From positions 806,001 through 870,000 of the forward strand of contig NZ_CP084528.1 in NCBI RefSeq assembly GCF_020410745.1: a stretch of DNA of 64,000 bases, given 5' to 3'. Below, piece after piece: positions 1 to 8,468 of this stretch (its first letter is position 1; each line of letters opens with the position of its first letter). Made by a program: the position numbers and the translations under genes. The notes below the pieces were generated by a model, which saw nothing but the letters and a program-made list of their open reading frames with translations, was not told the DNA's origin and did not search any database. The stretch is from Kaistella polysaccharea (lineage in GTDB: Bacteria > Bacteroidota > Bacteroidia > Flavobacteriales > Weeksellaceae).

Positions 1-55
1 ATTACATCTATTATTCAGAGCAAAAGTAAAGTTTGACATCATTTATTCATTAAAA

Positions 56-92
56 TTGCCGTTCCTGAAAAAAAACGGCAATAATTTTTTTA
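56..92 (+). terminator. Rho-independent terminator at window edge
   Basis: TTGCCGT (56-62) pairs with ACGGCAA (75-81) and a T-rich run follows. It probably ends a plus-strand gene lying left of the window. The 3' end of the minus-strand kinase also faces it, so it may serve both. Confidence 0.65.
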
Positions 93-148
93 TTTAATTA
101 AATGTTCGACGAGAGAACTAAAATCAATGTAAATATTGAAAGCAGGAA

Positions 149-1318
149 CTAGTTATTTTTCATAATGATTCTGAAAGTTGTTCCTAACCCAATTTCAGAA
201 TGGGCAACTTTTATATCACCTCGATGGTATTCTTTAATCACCCTTTTCGCCAGAGAAAGACCTAAACCCCAACCTCTTTTCTTCGTAGAATAACCCGCTT
301 TGAAAGCGTTGCGCGATTGCAAATTGGTCATTCCAGAACCTGTATCTTTAACATCAATAATCGTTGAATTATTTTTTTCGTAAAGTTCAATCTCCAGACG
401 ACCTTCACCTTTCATAGCATCTACCGCATTTTTGACCATATTTTCGATGACCCAACTTAAAAGAATACGGTTGTGTGGGATCAGCAATTGTTCCTTCGGC
501 AGCACAAGCATGAAATTTACTTTTTTCGAAATTCTGGTTTTTAAATAATTAAAATTTTGCTGTACTGTTTCATTAATGTTAAGATCATTCAGTTCCGGAA
601 CTGATCCAATTTTAGAAAATCGCTCGGAAATGGTTTTCAGGCGGTTGATATCATTTTCAATTTCCTTTACACCCAAACTGTTTTCATTTTCCATGCGAAG
701 AATTTCAATCCACCCGATCATAGAAGATAAAGGAGTTCCGATTTGATGCGCAGTTTCTTTCGCCAAGCCCGCCCAGACATAGCCTTCATCGGTTTTTTTA
801 ATGGTTCGCAAAAACCAGAAAGAGAAAAAGATATATGATAATATCAAAAGCCCCAGAATATAGGGGGTATATCTTAGATTGTTTAATAGATTTGAGTTTG
901 TATAAAAGACATACTGGTTATTTCCGTTCGGCATTTGCAACTCTATCGGTTTGTAAGAGCTTTCCATTTTTCGCAGTAGAGCCATTATTTTTTTTGGATC
1001 ATTCTTTATTTTCTCCGGAATATTAATCTGAAAACCTTCACCATCAATCGGAACTTTATTCTTATCGGTCACAATTACAGGAATGGTATTGTTGGTTTTG
1101 CTGATTTGCAATATTAAGTCCAGTGTGACGGGATCTTCAATAATCTCTTCCTGCTGATATTTGATCGCAGTCGCAAATAATTCAATGCGCTTGATTTCCT
1201 CTTTACGTAAATAATCAATTAATACCACAGAGGCCACAACTACTGCTGCAACTGCTGACGTGAGCAGAAGGTAAATAATCCAGTTATTTAGTTTTGAAAA
1301 AATGTTTCGTTGCTTCAT
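149..1318 (-). CDS. Sensor histidine kinase, two TM segments
   Basis: This 389-residue membrane histidine kinase has TM helices near residues 12-34 and 150-168 with an extracytoplasmic sensor region of about 115 residues between them. No HAMP domain is evident. The dimerisation/phosphoacceptor box reads AHQIGTPLSS, with His191 as likely acceptor. An N box (NMVKNAVDAM), a DTGSGM G1 box and the GWGLGL G2 box follow, so the ATPase core looks complete. Directly upstream on the same strand (14 bp) is the dacB-like gene, suggesting co-transcription and perhaps a cell-wall-related signal (inference). No response regulator is adjacent; the partner must lie elsewhere or left of the window. The family call is secure; the ligand is unknown. 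Confidence 0.9.
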   Translation of the reverse strand: MKQRNIFSKLNNWIIYLLLTSAVAAVVVASVVLIDYLRKEEIKRIELFATAIKYQQEEIIEDPVTLDLILQISKTNNTIPVIVTDKNKVPIDGEGFQINIPEKIKNDPKKIMALLRKMESSYKPIELQMPNGNNQYVFYTNSNLLNNLRYTPYILGLLILSYIFFSFWFLRTIKKTDEGYVWAGLAKETAHQIGTPLSSMIGWIEILRMENENSLGVKEIENDINRLKTISERFSKIGSVPELNDLNINETVQQNFNYLKTRISKKVNFMLVLPKEQLLIPHNRILLSWVIENMVKNAVDAMKGEGRLEIELYEKNNSTIIDVKDTGSGMTNLQSRNAFKAGYSTKKRGWGLGLSLAKRVIKEYHRGDIKVAHSEIGLGTTFRIIMKNN

Positions 1319-1332
1319 TGATTAATTTTCAG

Positions 1333-2706
1333 CTACTTTAAAGAATTTAAAACCTGATACAAGGCATCACTAATATTACCACACTGATAATTATTAAGAA
1401 TGATGGCAAATACATACTTTTTACCATCGCGGCCCGTATGATAACCTGCAAACGACTTGGTGTCTTTCATGGTTCCACTTTTCATTTTCATACCGTTTCC
1501 CTGGGTCGGGAAACCGTCATAAAATTCGGGAAACCACGATTGTTTTTTACTATAAATTAATGCCTGCACTTCTGCACGGGCAGAAACATAGTTTTGGGGC
1601 GATAAACCGCTCCCATCTGCAAAATTAATCATCGTAGGATGAATTCCTTTTCCTTTCCAGAAATCCTTCAGAAAAGAAATACCAGCATCAAAACTGCCTT
1701 CCCCTTTCTTTTCTTTGGCTAAAGTTTTAATTAATGTTTCACCGTATAGATTCACACTTTTGCGCATAAACCAAAATATAATTTTGTCTAATGTTGGGGA
1801 ATTATACTCTACTAATACATTGTTTTTTGGAATTGTTGATGTTTTTTCGCCCGCAATTTTCTGTTCAGATACCGATGTCACTTTTCCCGCCATTTGAATA
1901 TCTGAAATTTTTAGCCAATCTGAAATTTCAGCTCCTAAAGTCAGCGGCGGATTAGGCGTTGCTCCTGATACTGTAATAGATTTTGCCGGAAGTTTGCCAT
2001 TGATATACGCAACATCTGAATATGGAGCCGTAAAAATGAGGCTTTGGTCAGAACTTCCACCTGTTCTTACTTCATTCACCCATTTTACATTGGGCAAATC
2101 TATATTTGTTTTTTTAAGATCGCCATTTACCATCTGCATATCAAACTGATTTTCCCGCCAGTTTACACCCCAAACTCCAGCACCATAGTAATTACCGAGA
2201 TCATTCCAGGGCCATCCACCTGGAACCGTCTGAAAATCAAAGTAAGAATCATCAATTATAAGATTGCCGGTAATCTTCCTAATACCTTTATCATTAAGGG
2301 ACTTCAGAAGTTTTTGTTTGAAATTTTCCGGTTTGTATCCATCATATCTCCAGCTTCCCAACGTCGGATCTCCTGTGGAAGTAAGGAAAAGGTCGCCGTC
2401 TAAAATATTTCCGCTCAACGTTCCAGAATATCGCACCGTTGTTTTGTACTGAAAACCCTTTCCTAATGTTTCAAGTGCCGCTGCAGCAGTAAATATCTTC
2501 TGAGTGGAGGCAGTAGATAGACCTTGATTCCCATTATATTCATAAACAAAATTCCCTTGTTCATCGGCAACATAAAATGAAAGATTTGCAGCATAAGCAG
2601 GTGCAGAACTCAGCAGATTTCGGGTCGCGCCGTCCAGCTTTTGTGAAATGGTTTGTGAGGAATAAAATTGAGAAATTAATAAAAGAGCAAAAAACAGCTT
2701 CTTCAT
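1333..2706 (-). CDS. dacB: D-alanyl-D-alanine carboxypeptidase/endopeptidase, PBP4 type (peptidase S13)
   Basis: A 457-residue secreted penicillin-binding protein with an N-terminal signal peptide (about residues 1-18). The three active-site motifs of S13 enzymes are visible: S-T-Q-K at 67-70 (nucleophile Ser67), S-V-N in the middle of the protein, and K-S-G-T near the C terminus in place of K-T-G. The family removes terminal D-Ala or cuts cross-links in periplasmic peptidoglycan. Length agrees with DacB (about 450-480 residues). It precedes the histidine kinase by 14 bp on the same strand, so the two probably form an operon with dacB first. Confidence 0.93.
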   Translation of the reverse strand: MKKLFFALLLISQFYSSQTISQKLDGATRNLLSSAPAYAANLSFYVADEQGNFVYEYNGNQGLSTASTQKIFTAAAALETLGKGFQYKTTVRYSGTLSGNILDGDLFLTSTGDPTLGSWRYDGYKPENFKQKLLKSLNDKGIRKITGNLIIDDSYFDFQTVPGGWPWNDLGNYYGAGVWGVNWRENQFDMQMVNGDLKKTNIDLPNVKWVNEVRTGGSSDQSLIFTAPYSDVAYINGKLPAKSITVSGATPNPPLTLGAEISDWLKISDIQMAGKVTSVSEQKIAGEKTSTIPKNNVLVEYNSPTLDKIIFWFMRKSVNLYGETLIKTLAKEKKGEGSFDAGISFLKDFWKGKGIHPTMINFADGSGLSPQNYVSARAEVQALIYSKKQSWFPEFYDGFPTQGNGMKMKSGTMKDTKSFAGYHTGRDGKKYVFAIILNNYQCGNISDALYQVLNSLK

Positions 2707-2812
2707 GAAATTTTTGTTTCAAATATAAAGAAATATTCGCGTTAGAGTAGTTAAAAAAACAGTTTAATCACGCACAAAATATTGTTAAATTCAAAATTAA
2801 TTCGCCTTTCAC

Positions 2813-2844
2813 TTGCATTAACCTCAATTAAAATGTAACCTTTG
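2813..2844 (+). promoter_or_regulatory. Bacteroidota-type promoter for the YflT-like gene
   Basis: TTG at 2813-2815, a 20-nt spacer, then TAACCTTTG at 2836-2844, close to the flavobacterial TTG-N(17-23)-TAnnTTTG consensus (one extra base in the -7 box). The gene start is 26 nt downstream. Confidence 0.5.
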
Positions 2845-2869
2845 TAAATAATTTTTAATTTAAAGCACA

Positions 2870-3307
2870 ATGACATCAATTATCACAGGCTTATTTAAAA
2901 GCCAAAGTCAGGCACCCAGAATTGCCGAAGATTTAGAAAGTGCAGGTATTAAAAAATCATCTTACATATTATACCTGCACGCCCAACCTATTAAAAAAGA
3001 AATTAAAACATCGATCTGGCGGTATTTTTTTAAAGATCACGCACTTTTAGAAGATGATAGTTTAGTGGTCAGCGTAAAAGCGAAAACACCAGAGCGGGTA
3101 GAAACGGTGAAATGTATTTTCTGTGGGCACGAGTGCATGCTTCAAAACTATTTTGAACACATAAAATTTAAGGATGCCAAGTCCCTTGAATATTTGCACC
3201 GCATCGCATCTATACGAGCGAAATCACAAATATTTAACTTGCCCGCAAGTAATCATCGTCACTGCCACGACGGAATTAACACAGAGATAAACTTTGGTAA
3301 ATGTTGA
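2870..3307 (+). CDS. YflT-like small stress protein with Cys/His-rich tail
   Basis: A 145-residue soluble protein. The first 30 residues (pattern I-x-G-L-F, then a helix ending in AGI) resemble the start of heat-induced stress protein YflT / general stress protein 17M domains. Residues 60-78 (DDSLVVSVKA) would be the glycine-poor core strand of that fold. The C-terminal third departs from the family: it holds a C-I-F-C-G-H-E-C cluster and HRHCHDG, which could bind metal. It stands alone between divergent dacB and rel with its own promoter. The YflT assignment is tentative; the metal-binding idea is inferred from residue clustering only. Confidence 0.6.
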   Translation: MTSIITGLFKSQSQAPRIAEDLESAGIKKSSYILYLHAQPIKKEIKTSIWRYFFKDHALLEDDSLVVSVKAKTPERVETVKCIFCGHECMLQNYFEHIKFKDAKSLEYLHRIASIRAKSQIFNLPASNHRHCHDGINTEINFGKC

Positions 3308-3400
3308 TATTGCTCAAGATTAGCGTCTTTTTATATTTGAAATTCGTGCGAAATACTCTGCTTTTTTTTCTTATTTTCGTAACTTAATTGCAGTGGATAA

Positions 3401-5605
3401 ATGGTTTACGATTTAGAACAGGAAAATAAGGAAATTCTCGCCAGGTACAGGGACTTAATAACCAACACCTACAGGCATTTAGATGAGGAACAAAATAAAC
3501 TCATCCGGAAAGCTTTTGACATCGCTTTAGACGCGCACAAAGATCAGCGCCGTAAGACAGGTGAACCTTATATTTATCATCCGATCGAGGTCGCGAAAAT
3601 TGTTGCCAATGAAGTCGGATTAGGCGCTACTTCTATTGCCTGTGCGCTTCTGCACGACGTTATTGAAGATTCCGATTACACCTACGAAGATCTTCAGAAA
3701 ATATTTGGTAAAAAAATCGCCGATATTGTAAATGGATTGACCAAGATTTCGGTCATGAACCATCAGAACATTTCCATACAATCTGAGAATTATCGAAAAC
3801 TACTGCTGACCTTATCAGAGGACTTTCGGGTGATATTAATAAAAATCGCAGATCGACTTCACAACATGCGTACGCTGGAAAGTATGACGCCGGAGAAACA
3901 GAAGAAAATCGCTTCAGAAACGGTTTATATTTACGCACCACTTGCCCACCGATTGGGTCTTTATAACATTAAATCTGAACTTGAAGATTTATCATTAAAA
4001 TTCAATAATCCAGAAGTTTACACCGATATTTCTGAGCAATTAAAATTAGCGAAGGAAAGCCGTGAAATTTATATCGAAGAATTTAGAAAAGAAGTTTCCG
4101 TACAGTTGGAAGATGAGGGATTGAACGTTTCTATAAAAGGACGCGCCAAAGCAATTTCTTCTATTTACCGAAAAATGTTGAAGCAAGGCGTTACCTTCGA
4201 TGAAGTATTTGACAATTATGCCATTAGAATTATTTACAAGTCTGATGCAAAAAATGAAAAATTTCTTGCCTGGAAAATTTATTCAATTGTCACCGATCTT
4301 TATCACAGCAATCCGCACCGCATGCGTGACTGGATTTCGCGCCCACGTTCCACAGGTTATGAAAGTCTGCATCTTACCATTTTAGGGCCCGACAAGAAAT
4401 GGATTGAAGTGCAGATTAGATCTGAAAGAATGGATGACATTGCGGAAAAAGGCGTTGCTGCACATTATAAATACAAAGAAGGTTTTAACCAAAATCATGA
4501 TGAGAAAAATTTTGAAACCTGGGTAACTGAAATTCGTGAAGTTTTAGAAAACCAGCAATCTTTGTCAACAACTGAATTGTTAGATGACATCAAACTAAAC
4601 CTTTATTCCAAAGAAGTTTTTGTTTTTACGCCAAAGGGTGAAATAAAAATTTTACCCATTAATTCTACAGCTTTAGATTTTGCCTTTTCGGTCCACTCAG
4701 ATCTGGGTACCAAATGCTTGGGCGCAAAAGTAAATGGCAAACTTGTACCTATTTCTTACACCTTGAAGAATGGCGATCAGGTTGATATTCTTTCTTCTCA
4801 AAACCAGAAACCGAAAGCTGATTGGTTGGAATTTGTAGTAACATCTAAAGCGAAATCGAAAATTAAAGCCATCTTAAACTCAGAAAAAAATAGTCTGTCG
4901 GAAGAAGGTAAAGAAATTTTGCAGCGTAAGATGCGCCATGCAAAAATCAACTTTAATGATGAGGAGCTCAACAAAATGCAGAAGTTTTTCGGCTTAAAAT
5001 CTTCTCAGGAGTTGTTTTTAAAATTCCAAAACGGCCAGCTGGATATTGGAGATATTAAAAAATATACCGAAGGAAAAGGAATTTTCAGCAATATCCTGCA
5101 ACGATTTCGTAAATCTCCAGAGAAAAATACGGTGTACGAGGAAGCTCCAGAAACCAATTTAGACATGATCGTTTTTGGAAAAGATGAAGAAAAAATGAAC
5201 TATTCTTTTGCCAAATGCTGCACGGTTATTCCCGGAGATAAAATGTTCGGTTTCATTACAATTTCTGATGGTATAAAAGTTCATAACGACGGTTGCCCGA
5301 ATGCTATAAACCTGCGTGCACAATATGATTACCGCGTTTTATCGGCAAAATGGGTGAATGAGGAAAGTTTCCGAAACAGAATTAAAATTGAAATTGAAGG
5401 TCTGGACCGTATGGGAATGATCAACGATATAACGGCAGTTATCAGTAATAATATGAATATGGATATGAAGAGTATGTCCATTGAATCAAATAACGGTATT
5501 TTCCTGGGTAATATTAATCTGGAAGTAAAAAACCGGAGCCAGTTAGACGAAACATTTAAACAGTTAAAAAACATCAATGGCGTTTCTCGAATTAAACGTC
5601 TCTAA
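3401..5605 (+). CDS. rel: Bifunctional (p)ppGpp synthetase/hydrolase, RelA/SpoT family
   Basis: A 734-residue long RSH enzyme that makes and degrades the stringent-response alarmone. Domain order is HD hydrolase (about 45-200, with the metal-binding HD pair at His85-Asp86), synthetase (about 240-360, with R-S-T-G-Y-E-S-L-H), TGS (about 395-455), a helical/zinc-finger-like linker with FAKCCTVIPGD near 605, and a C-terminal ACT domain (about 660-734). Retention of the HD motif supports hydrolase activity, making it a Rel-type bifunctional enzyme. The following nhaA starts 17 bp after the stop, so read-through into the antiporter is likely. Confidence 0.96.
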   Translation: MVYDLEQENKEILARYRDLITNTYRHLDEEQNKLIRKAFDIALDAHKDQRRKTGEPYIYHPIEVAKIVANEVGLGATSIACALLHDVIEDSDYTYEDLQKIFGKKIADIVNGLTKISVMNHQNISIQSENYRKLLLTLSEDFRVILIKIADRLHNMRTLESMTPEKQKKIASETVYIYAPLAHRLGLYNIKSELEDLSLKFNNPEVYTDISEQLKLAKESREIYIEEFRKEVSVQLEDEGLNVSIKGRAKAISSIYRKMLKQGVTFDEVFDNYAIRIIYKSDAKNEKFLAWKIYSIVTDLYHSNPHRMRDWISRPRSTGYESLHLTILGPDKKWIEVQIRSERMDDIAEKGVAAHYKYKEGFNQNHDEKNFETWVTEIREVLENQQSLSTTELLDDIKLNLYSKEVFVFTPKGEIKILPINSTALDFAFSVHSDLGTKCLGAKVNGKLVPISYTLKNGDQVDILSSQNQKPKADWLEFVVTSKAKSKIKAILNSEKNSLSEEGKEILQRKMRHAKINFNDEELNKMQKFFGLKSSQELFLKFQNGQLDIGDIKKYTEGKGIFSNILQRFRKSPEKNTVYEEAPETNLDMIVFGKDEEKMNYSFAKCCTVIPGDKMFGFITISDGIKVHNDGCPNAINLRAQYDYRVLSAKWVNEESFRNRIKIEIEGLDRMGMINDITAVISNNMNMDMKSMSIESNNGIFLGNINLEVKNRSQLDETFKQLKNINGVSRIKRL

Positions 5606-5622
5606 AATTCTAAAAAACTAAT

Positions 5623-6804
5623 ATGCTAATCACCGATTATTTCAAAAGATTTCTCCACAGTTCTCAATCATCTGGAATTCTACTAATTTTATGCGTTCTT
5701 ATCTCCTTATTTATTGCGAACTCTTCTATGGGCGAAGAATTTCAGAATATTTTAGATGCAAAAATAGGCACAGAAATTTTCGATTTAAATTATCCTATTA
5801 GCGTTTGGATCAATGATGGCTTGATGGCCGTTTTCTTTTTACTGGTTGGTTTAGAAATCAAACGTGAAATTGTAGAAGGCGAACTTTCCACTTTTAAATC
5901 TGCTTCTTTGCCAATCATCGCAGCTTTAGGAGGAATAATCGTACCAGCCGGAATTTATGTATTTTTCAACAGCGGAACAGAATATGCTAAAGGTTGGGCA
6001 ATTCCAATGGCGACCGATATTGCCTTCTCACTGGCTATCATTTCCATGTTGGGAAAAAGGGTGCCTTTATCCCTTAAAATATTTCTTGCAGCATTAGCAA
6101 TCGTTGATGATTTGGGTGCAATTTTAGTGATTGCTATTTTTTACACCGAACAAATTAACTGGTCTTATTTAGCACTTTGTGGATTGATGGTTGCCATCTT
6201 AATTGCATGCAATATTTTTAAACGAACCAAACATATCTGGTATATTATCCCGGGAATTTTTCTTTGGTATTTTATGCATCATTCCGGCATACACGCAACG
6301 ATTGCGGGTGTTATCTTAGCGTTTACGATTCCTACTAATGAATCAATGACAATAACGTCGCCGCTGGAGAAAATGGAACATAAATTACACTTGCCTGTTA
6401 ATTTTTTGATTATGCCTGTTTTTGCGCTTGCCAATACAAATATCATGTTTAAAGAAGGTATGGTTGATGGGCTTTTTTCAAATTTTGGATACGGAATTAT
6501 CTTTGGCTTGGTGTTCGGTAAAGTGATTGGAATAAGTCTTTTTTCCTGGATCTTTATTAAACTGAAGATCAGCGCTTTGCCCGACAAAAGTTCTTGGTCT
6601 CAAATGTTGGGCGCAGGATTACTGGCCGGAATTGGTTTTACTATGTCTATTTTCATCGCTCTGCTTTCCTTTAAAAACAATGTAGAAATTCAGGACGAAG
6701 CAAAGTTCGCGGTCTTAGTCGCTTCTGTAATTTCTGGTTTTGCAGGTTTTTCTCTCTTAAAATATATCGGCAAAAAAAGAGAGGCTTACGAAGCAGATTT
6801 TTAA
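5623..6804 (+). CDS. nhaA: Na+/H+ antiporter NhaA
   Basis: A 393-residue inner-membrane antiporter with about 12 TM segments. It carries the adjacent aspartates Asp162-Asp163 in LAIVDDLGAI, equivalent to the ion-binding Asp163-Asp164 of the E. coli protein, and the MATDIAFSLAI motif of TM4. Length matches the family (about 390). It lies 17 bp behind rel and converges with the brkB-like gene, whose stop is 2 bp away; no hairpin separates them. Role: pH- and sodium-dependent sodium extrusion. Confidence 0.97.
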   Translation: MLITDYFKRFLHSSQSSGILLILCVLISLFIANSSMGEEFQNILDAKIGTEIFDLNYPISVWINDGLMAVFFLLVGLEIKREIVEGELSTFKSASLPIIAALGGIIVPAGIYVFFNSGTEYAKGWAIPMATDIAFSLAIISMLGKRVPLSLKIFLAALAIVDDLGAILVIAIFYTEQINWSYLALCGLMVAILIACNIFKRTKHIWYIIPGIFLWYFMHHSGIHATIAGVILAFTIPTNESMTITSPLEKMEHKLHLPVNFLIMPVFALANTNIMFKEGMVDGLFSNFGYGIIFGLVFGKVIGISLFSWIFIKLKISALPDKSSWSQMLGAGLLAGIGFTMSIFIALLSFKNNVEIQDEAKFAVLVASVISGFAGFSLLKYIGKKREAYEADF

Positions 6805-6805
6805 T

Positions 6806-7804
6806 TTATTCTAAAGTGATGTGATGATGATCCTGAAAATCATCGGCATGTAAAAGTTGATCATCAGTATAATGAAGATCATTAGAAGACATTTCATCGG
6901 CGATCATTTTCTCGACACGCACCTTTTTTATGGCAATATTCAGTTCATTACCGAGCAGAATTAAAATGATATTGATGTTCACCCAAATCATCACTAAAAT
7001 TATGGTACCGATTGAGCCGTAAAGAACATTATACCGTGCAAAATTCCGCACATAAATCGCAAAGAAATACGTAACGACGACAAATAGAATCGTTGTTAGA
7101 ATGGCGCCGGGAACTGCTTGCTTAAAGGTGGTAATCTTCAAACAACCTACCCAATAAAATAAAGCGAGTAAGATAAAATAAAAGAGCGGGAAAGATATAA
7201 ATCCGATAATTTTAGACATATTATCTACGAACCAGGAAATATTAATTTCTGGCGTAAACAGTTTCAATACGACTTCACTGTAATAAACGCCGAGCAATGA
7301 TATTAAAATCAGCAAGATAAATGCGATGGTAATGACAAAAGCAACCAGATATTCCTTTATCAGTCCACGTTGCAGATTGGTATGAATATTAAAACCGTTT
7401 ATCAAAGAGTGCGTGCCATTAACGGCGAAAACCATTGCAAATACAATGGTAAGATTGCTGATGTTTTTAATATTTGGAATGATGAAATTCTGAATATAAC
7501 CCGTCACATCTTTTTGAATGTGTGCGGGCAAAATATTATTCATCAAGACCTCGAAAATATAAAACTGTAGCTTGTCGTAATGCGGCAAATACGGCAATAA
7601 AGACAGCAAAAAAAGAATAAACGGAAAGAGACTAAGAAAAAAGCTCCACGAAATACTGGCTGCACTTCTGCCAATCTGCATTTTAAAAACGCCGTGACCA
7701 TATACTTCGAACATTTTAAGGAGGGAAATCCCTAGAAAAGGAATATGAATCTCATCCAAAAAGTCCCGTATTTTAAGAATGAATCTAGGAGTTTTAATAC
7801 CCAT
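6806..7804 (-). CDS. YihY/BrkB family inner-membrane protein
   Basis: Taken from ATG at 7804 it encodes 332 residues with about six TM helices, the YihY/BrkB architecture, including AASISWSFFLSLFPF in the first TM region and YGSIGTIILVMIWVNI near the last. The family was once called ribonuclease BN; its true function is unsettled. The longer start at 7825 lies inside a minus-strand -7 box (7823-7830), so the transcript should not contain it. The last 35 residues are rich in His and Asp (HHHITLE at the end). It is divergent from rlmH with interleaved promoters. Confidence 0.88.
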   Translation of the reverse strand: MGIKTPRFILKIRDFLDEIHIPFLGISLLKMFEVYGHGVFKMQIGRSAASISWSFFLSLFPFILFLLSLLPYLPHYDKLQFYIFEVLMNNILPAHIQKDVTGYIQNFIIPNIKNISNLTIVFAMVFAVNGTHSLINGFNIHTNLQRGLIKEYLVAFVITIAFILLILISLLGVYYSEVVLKLFTPEINISWFVDNMSKIIGFISFPLFYFILLALFYWVGCLKITTFKQAVPGAILTTILFVVVTYFFAIYVRNFARYNVLYGSIGTIILVMIWVNINIILILLGNELNIAIKKVRVEKMIADEMSSNDLHYTDDQLLHADDFQDHHHITLE

Positions 7805-7809
7805 TAATT

Positions 7810-7817
7810 TATATTTG
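7810..7817 (+). promoter_or_regulatory. -7 box for rlmH
   Basis: TATATTTG matches TAnnTTTG exactly, 17 nt before the rlmH start. No convincing -33 TTG was found. Confidence 0.5.
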
Positions 7818-7822
7818 CAAAA

Positions 7823-7830
7823 CAAAGATA
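7823..7830 (-). promoter_or_regulatory. -7 box for the brkB-like gene
   Basis: On the minus strand this reads TATCTTTG, an exact TAnnTTTG. It sits 18 nt upstream of the ATG at 7804 and overlaps the longer start at 7825, which decides the start. It lies only 5 nt from the opposing rlmH box, so the two promoters probably exclude one another. Confidence 0.55.
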
Positions 7831-7834
7831 TGAA

Positions 7835-8308
7835 ATGCGAATTAATTTAGTCTGCATGGGGAAAACCTCGGATAAAGAAATCTCCGGCCTCATCAAATAC
7901 TACGAAAACAGATTGCCTAAATACTGGAATTTTGAACTCACTGAAATCAGTGATGTGAAGAATGCCAAAAATCTGAGCGCAGACCTTCTTAAAAAAGAGG
8001 AAGGAAAATTATTTCTAAACCATATCGAAAATGGCGACTACGTTATTATTCTCGATGAGAAAGGCTCACAATGGACCAGCCGGCAATTTGCGGGAAAGAT
8101 TGATGGATGGATGTCTGCCTCCATTAAAAAAGTACTATTTATTGTAGGTGGCGCCTATGGATTTTCTGATGAAATCTACGAAAGAGCTAACGAAAAAATT
8201 TCTTTATCAAAAATGACTTTTACACATCAAATGATCCGTTTGTTTTTTATTGAACAAATTTATCGGGCAGATCAAATTCTTCAGGGAAAGCCTTATCACA
8301 ACGATTAA
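7835..8308 (+). CDS. rlmH: 23S rRNA (pseudouridine1915-N3)-methyltransferase RlmH
   Basis: A 157-residue SPOUT methyltransferase, the usual length of the family. The C-terminal trefoil knot is visible as IVGGAYGFSDEI followed by SLSKMTFTHQMIRLFFIEQIYRA and the conserved tail GKPYHND. It methylates pseudouridine 1915 in helix 69 of 23S rRNA on assembled 70S ribosomes. Monocistronic, divergent from the brkB-like gene. Confidence 0.97.
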   Translation: MRINLVCMGKTSDKEISGLIKYYENRLPKYWNFELTEISDVKNAKNLSADLLKKEEGKLFLNHIENGDYVIILDEKGSQWTSRQFAGKIDGWMSASIKKVLFIVGGAYGFSDEIYERANEKISLSKMTFTHQMIRLFFIEQIYRADQILQGKPYHND

Positions 8309-8468
8309 CGTAAAATTAATTTAATAAACATTGTTTCAGAACAATCCGTTGTTGATCAATTAACTTGTTTAGCCCGCAATATTCTACTAAATTATCTTCT
8401 CAATTCGTGGATCGGTATTTTACAACTCTTCTTGGTACATTTTTTTCTATATTGGAAAAAAATAAATT

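Noticed and set aside
2044-2403. 119-residue plus-strand frame opposite dacB
   Set aside because: Antisense to a secure S13 peptidase gene with no recognisable domain.
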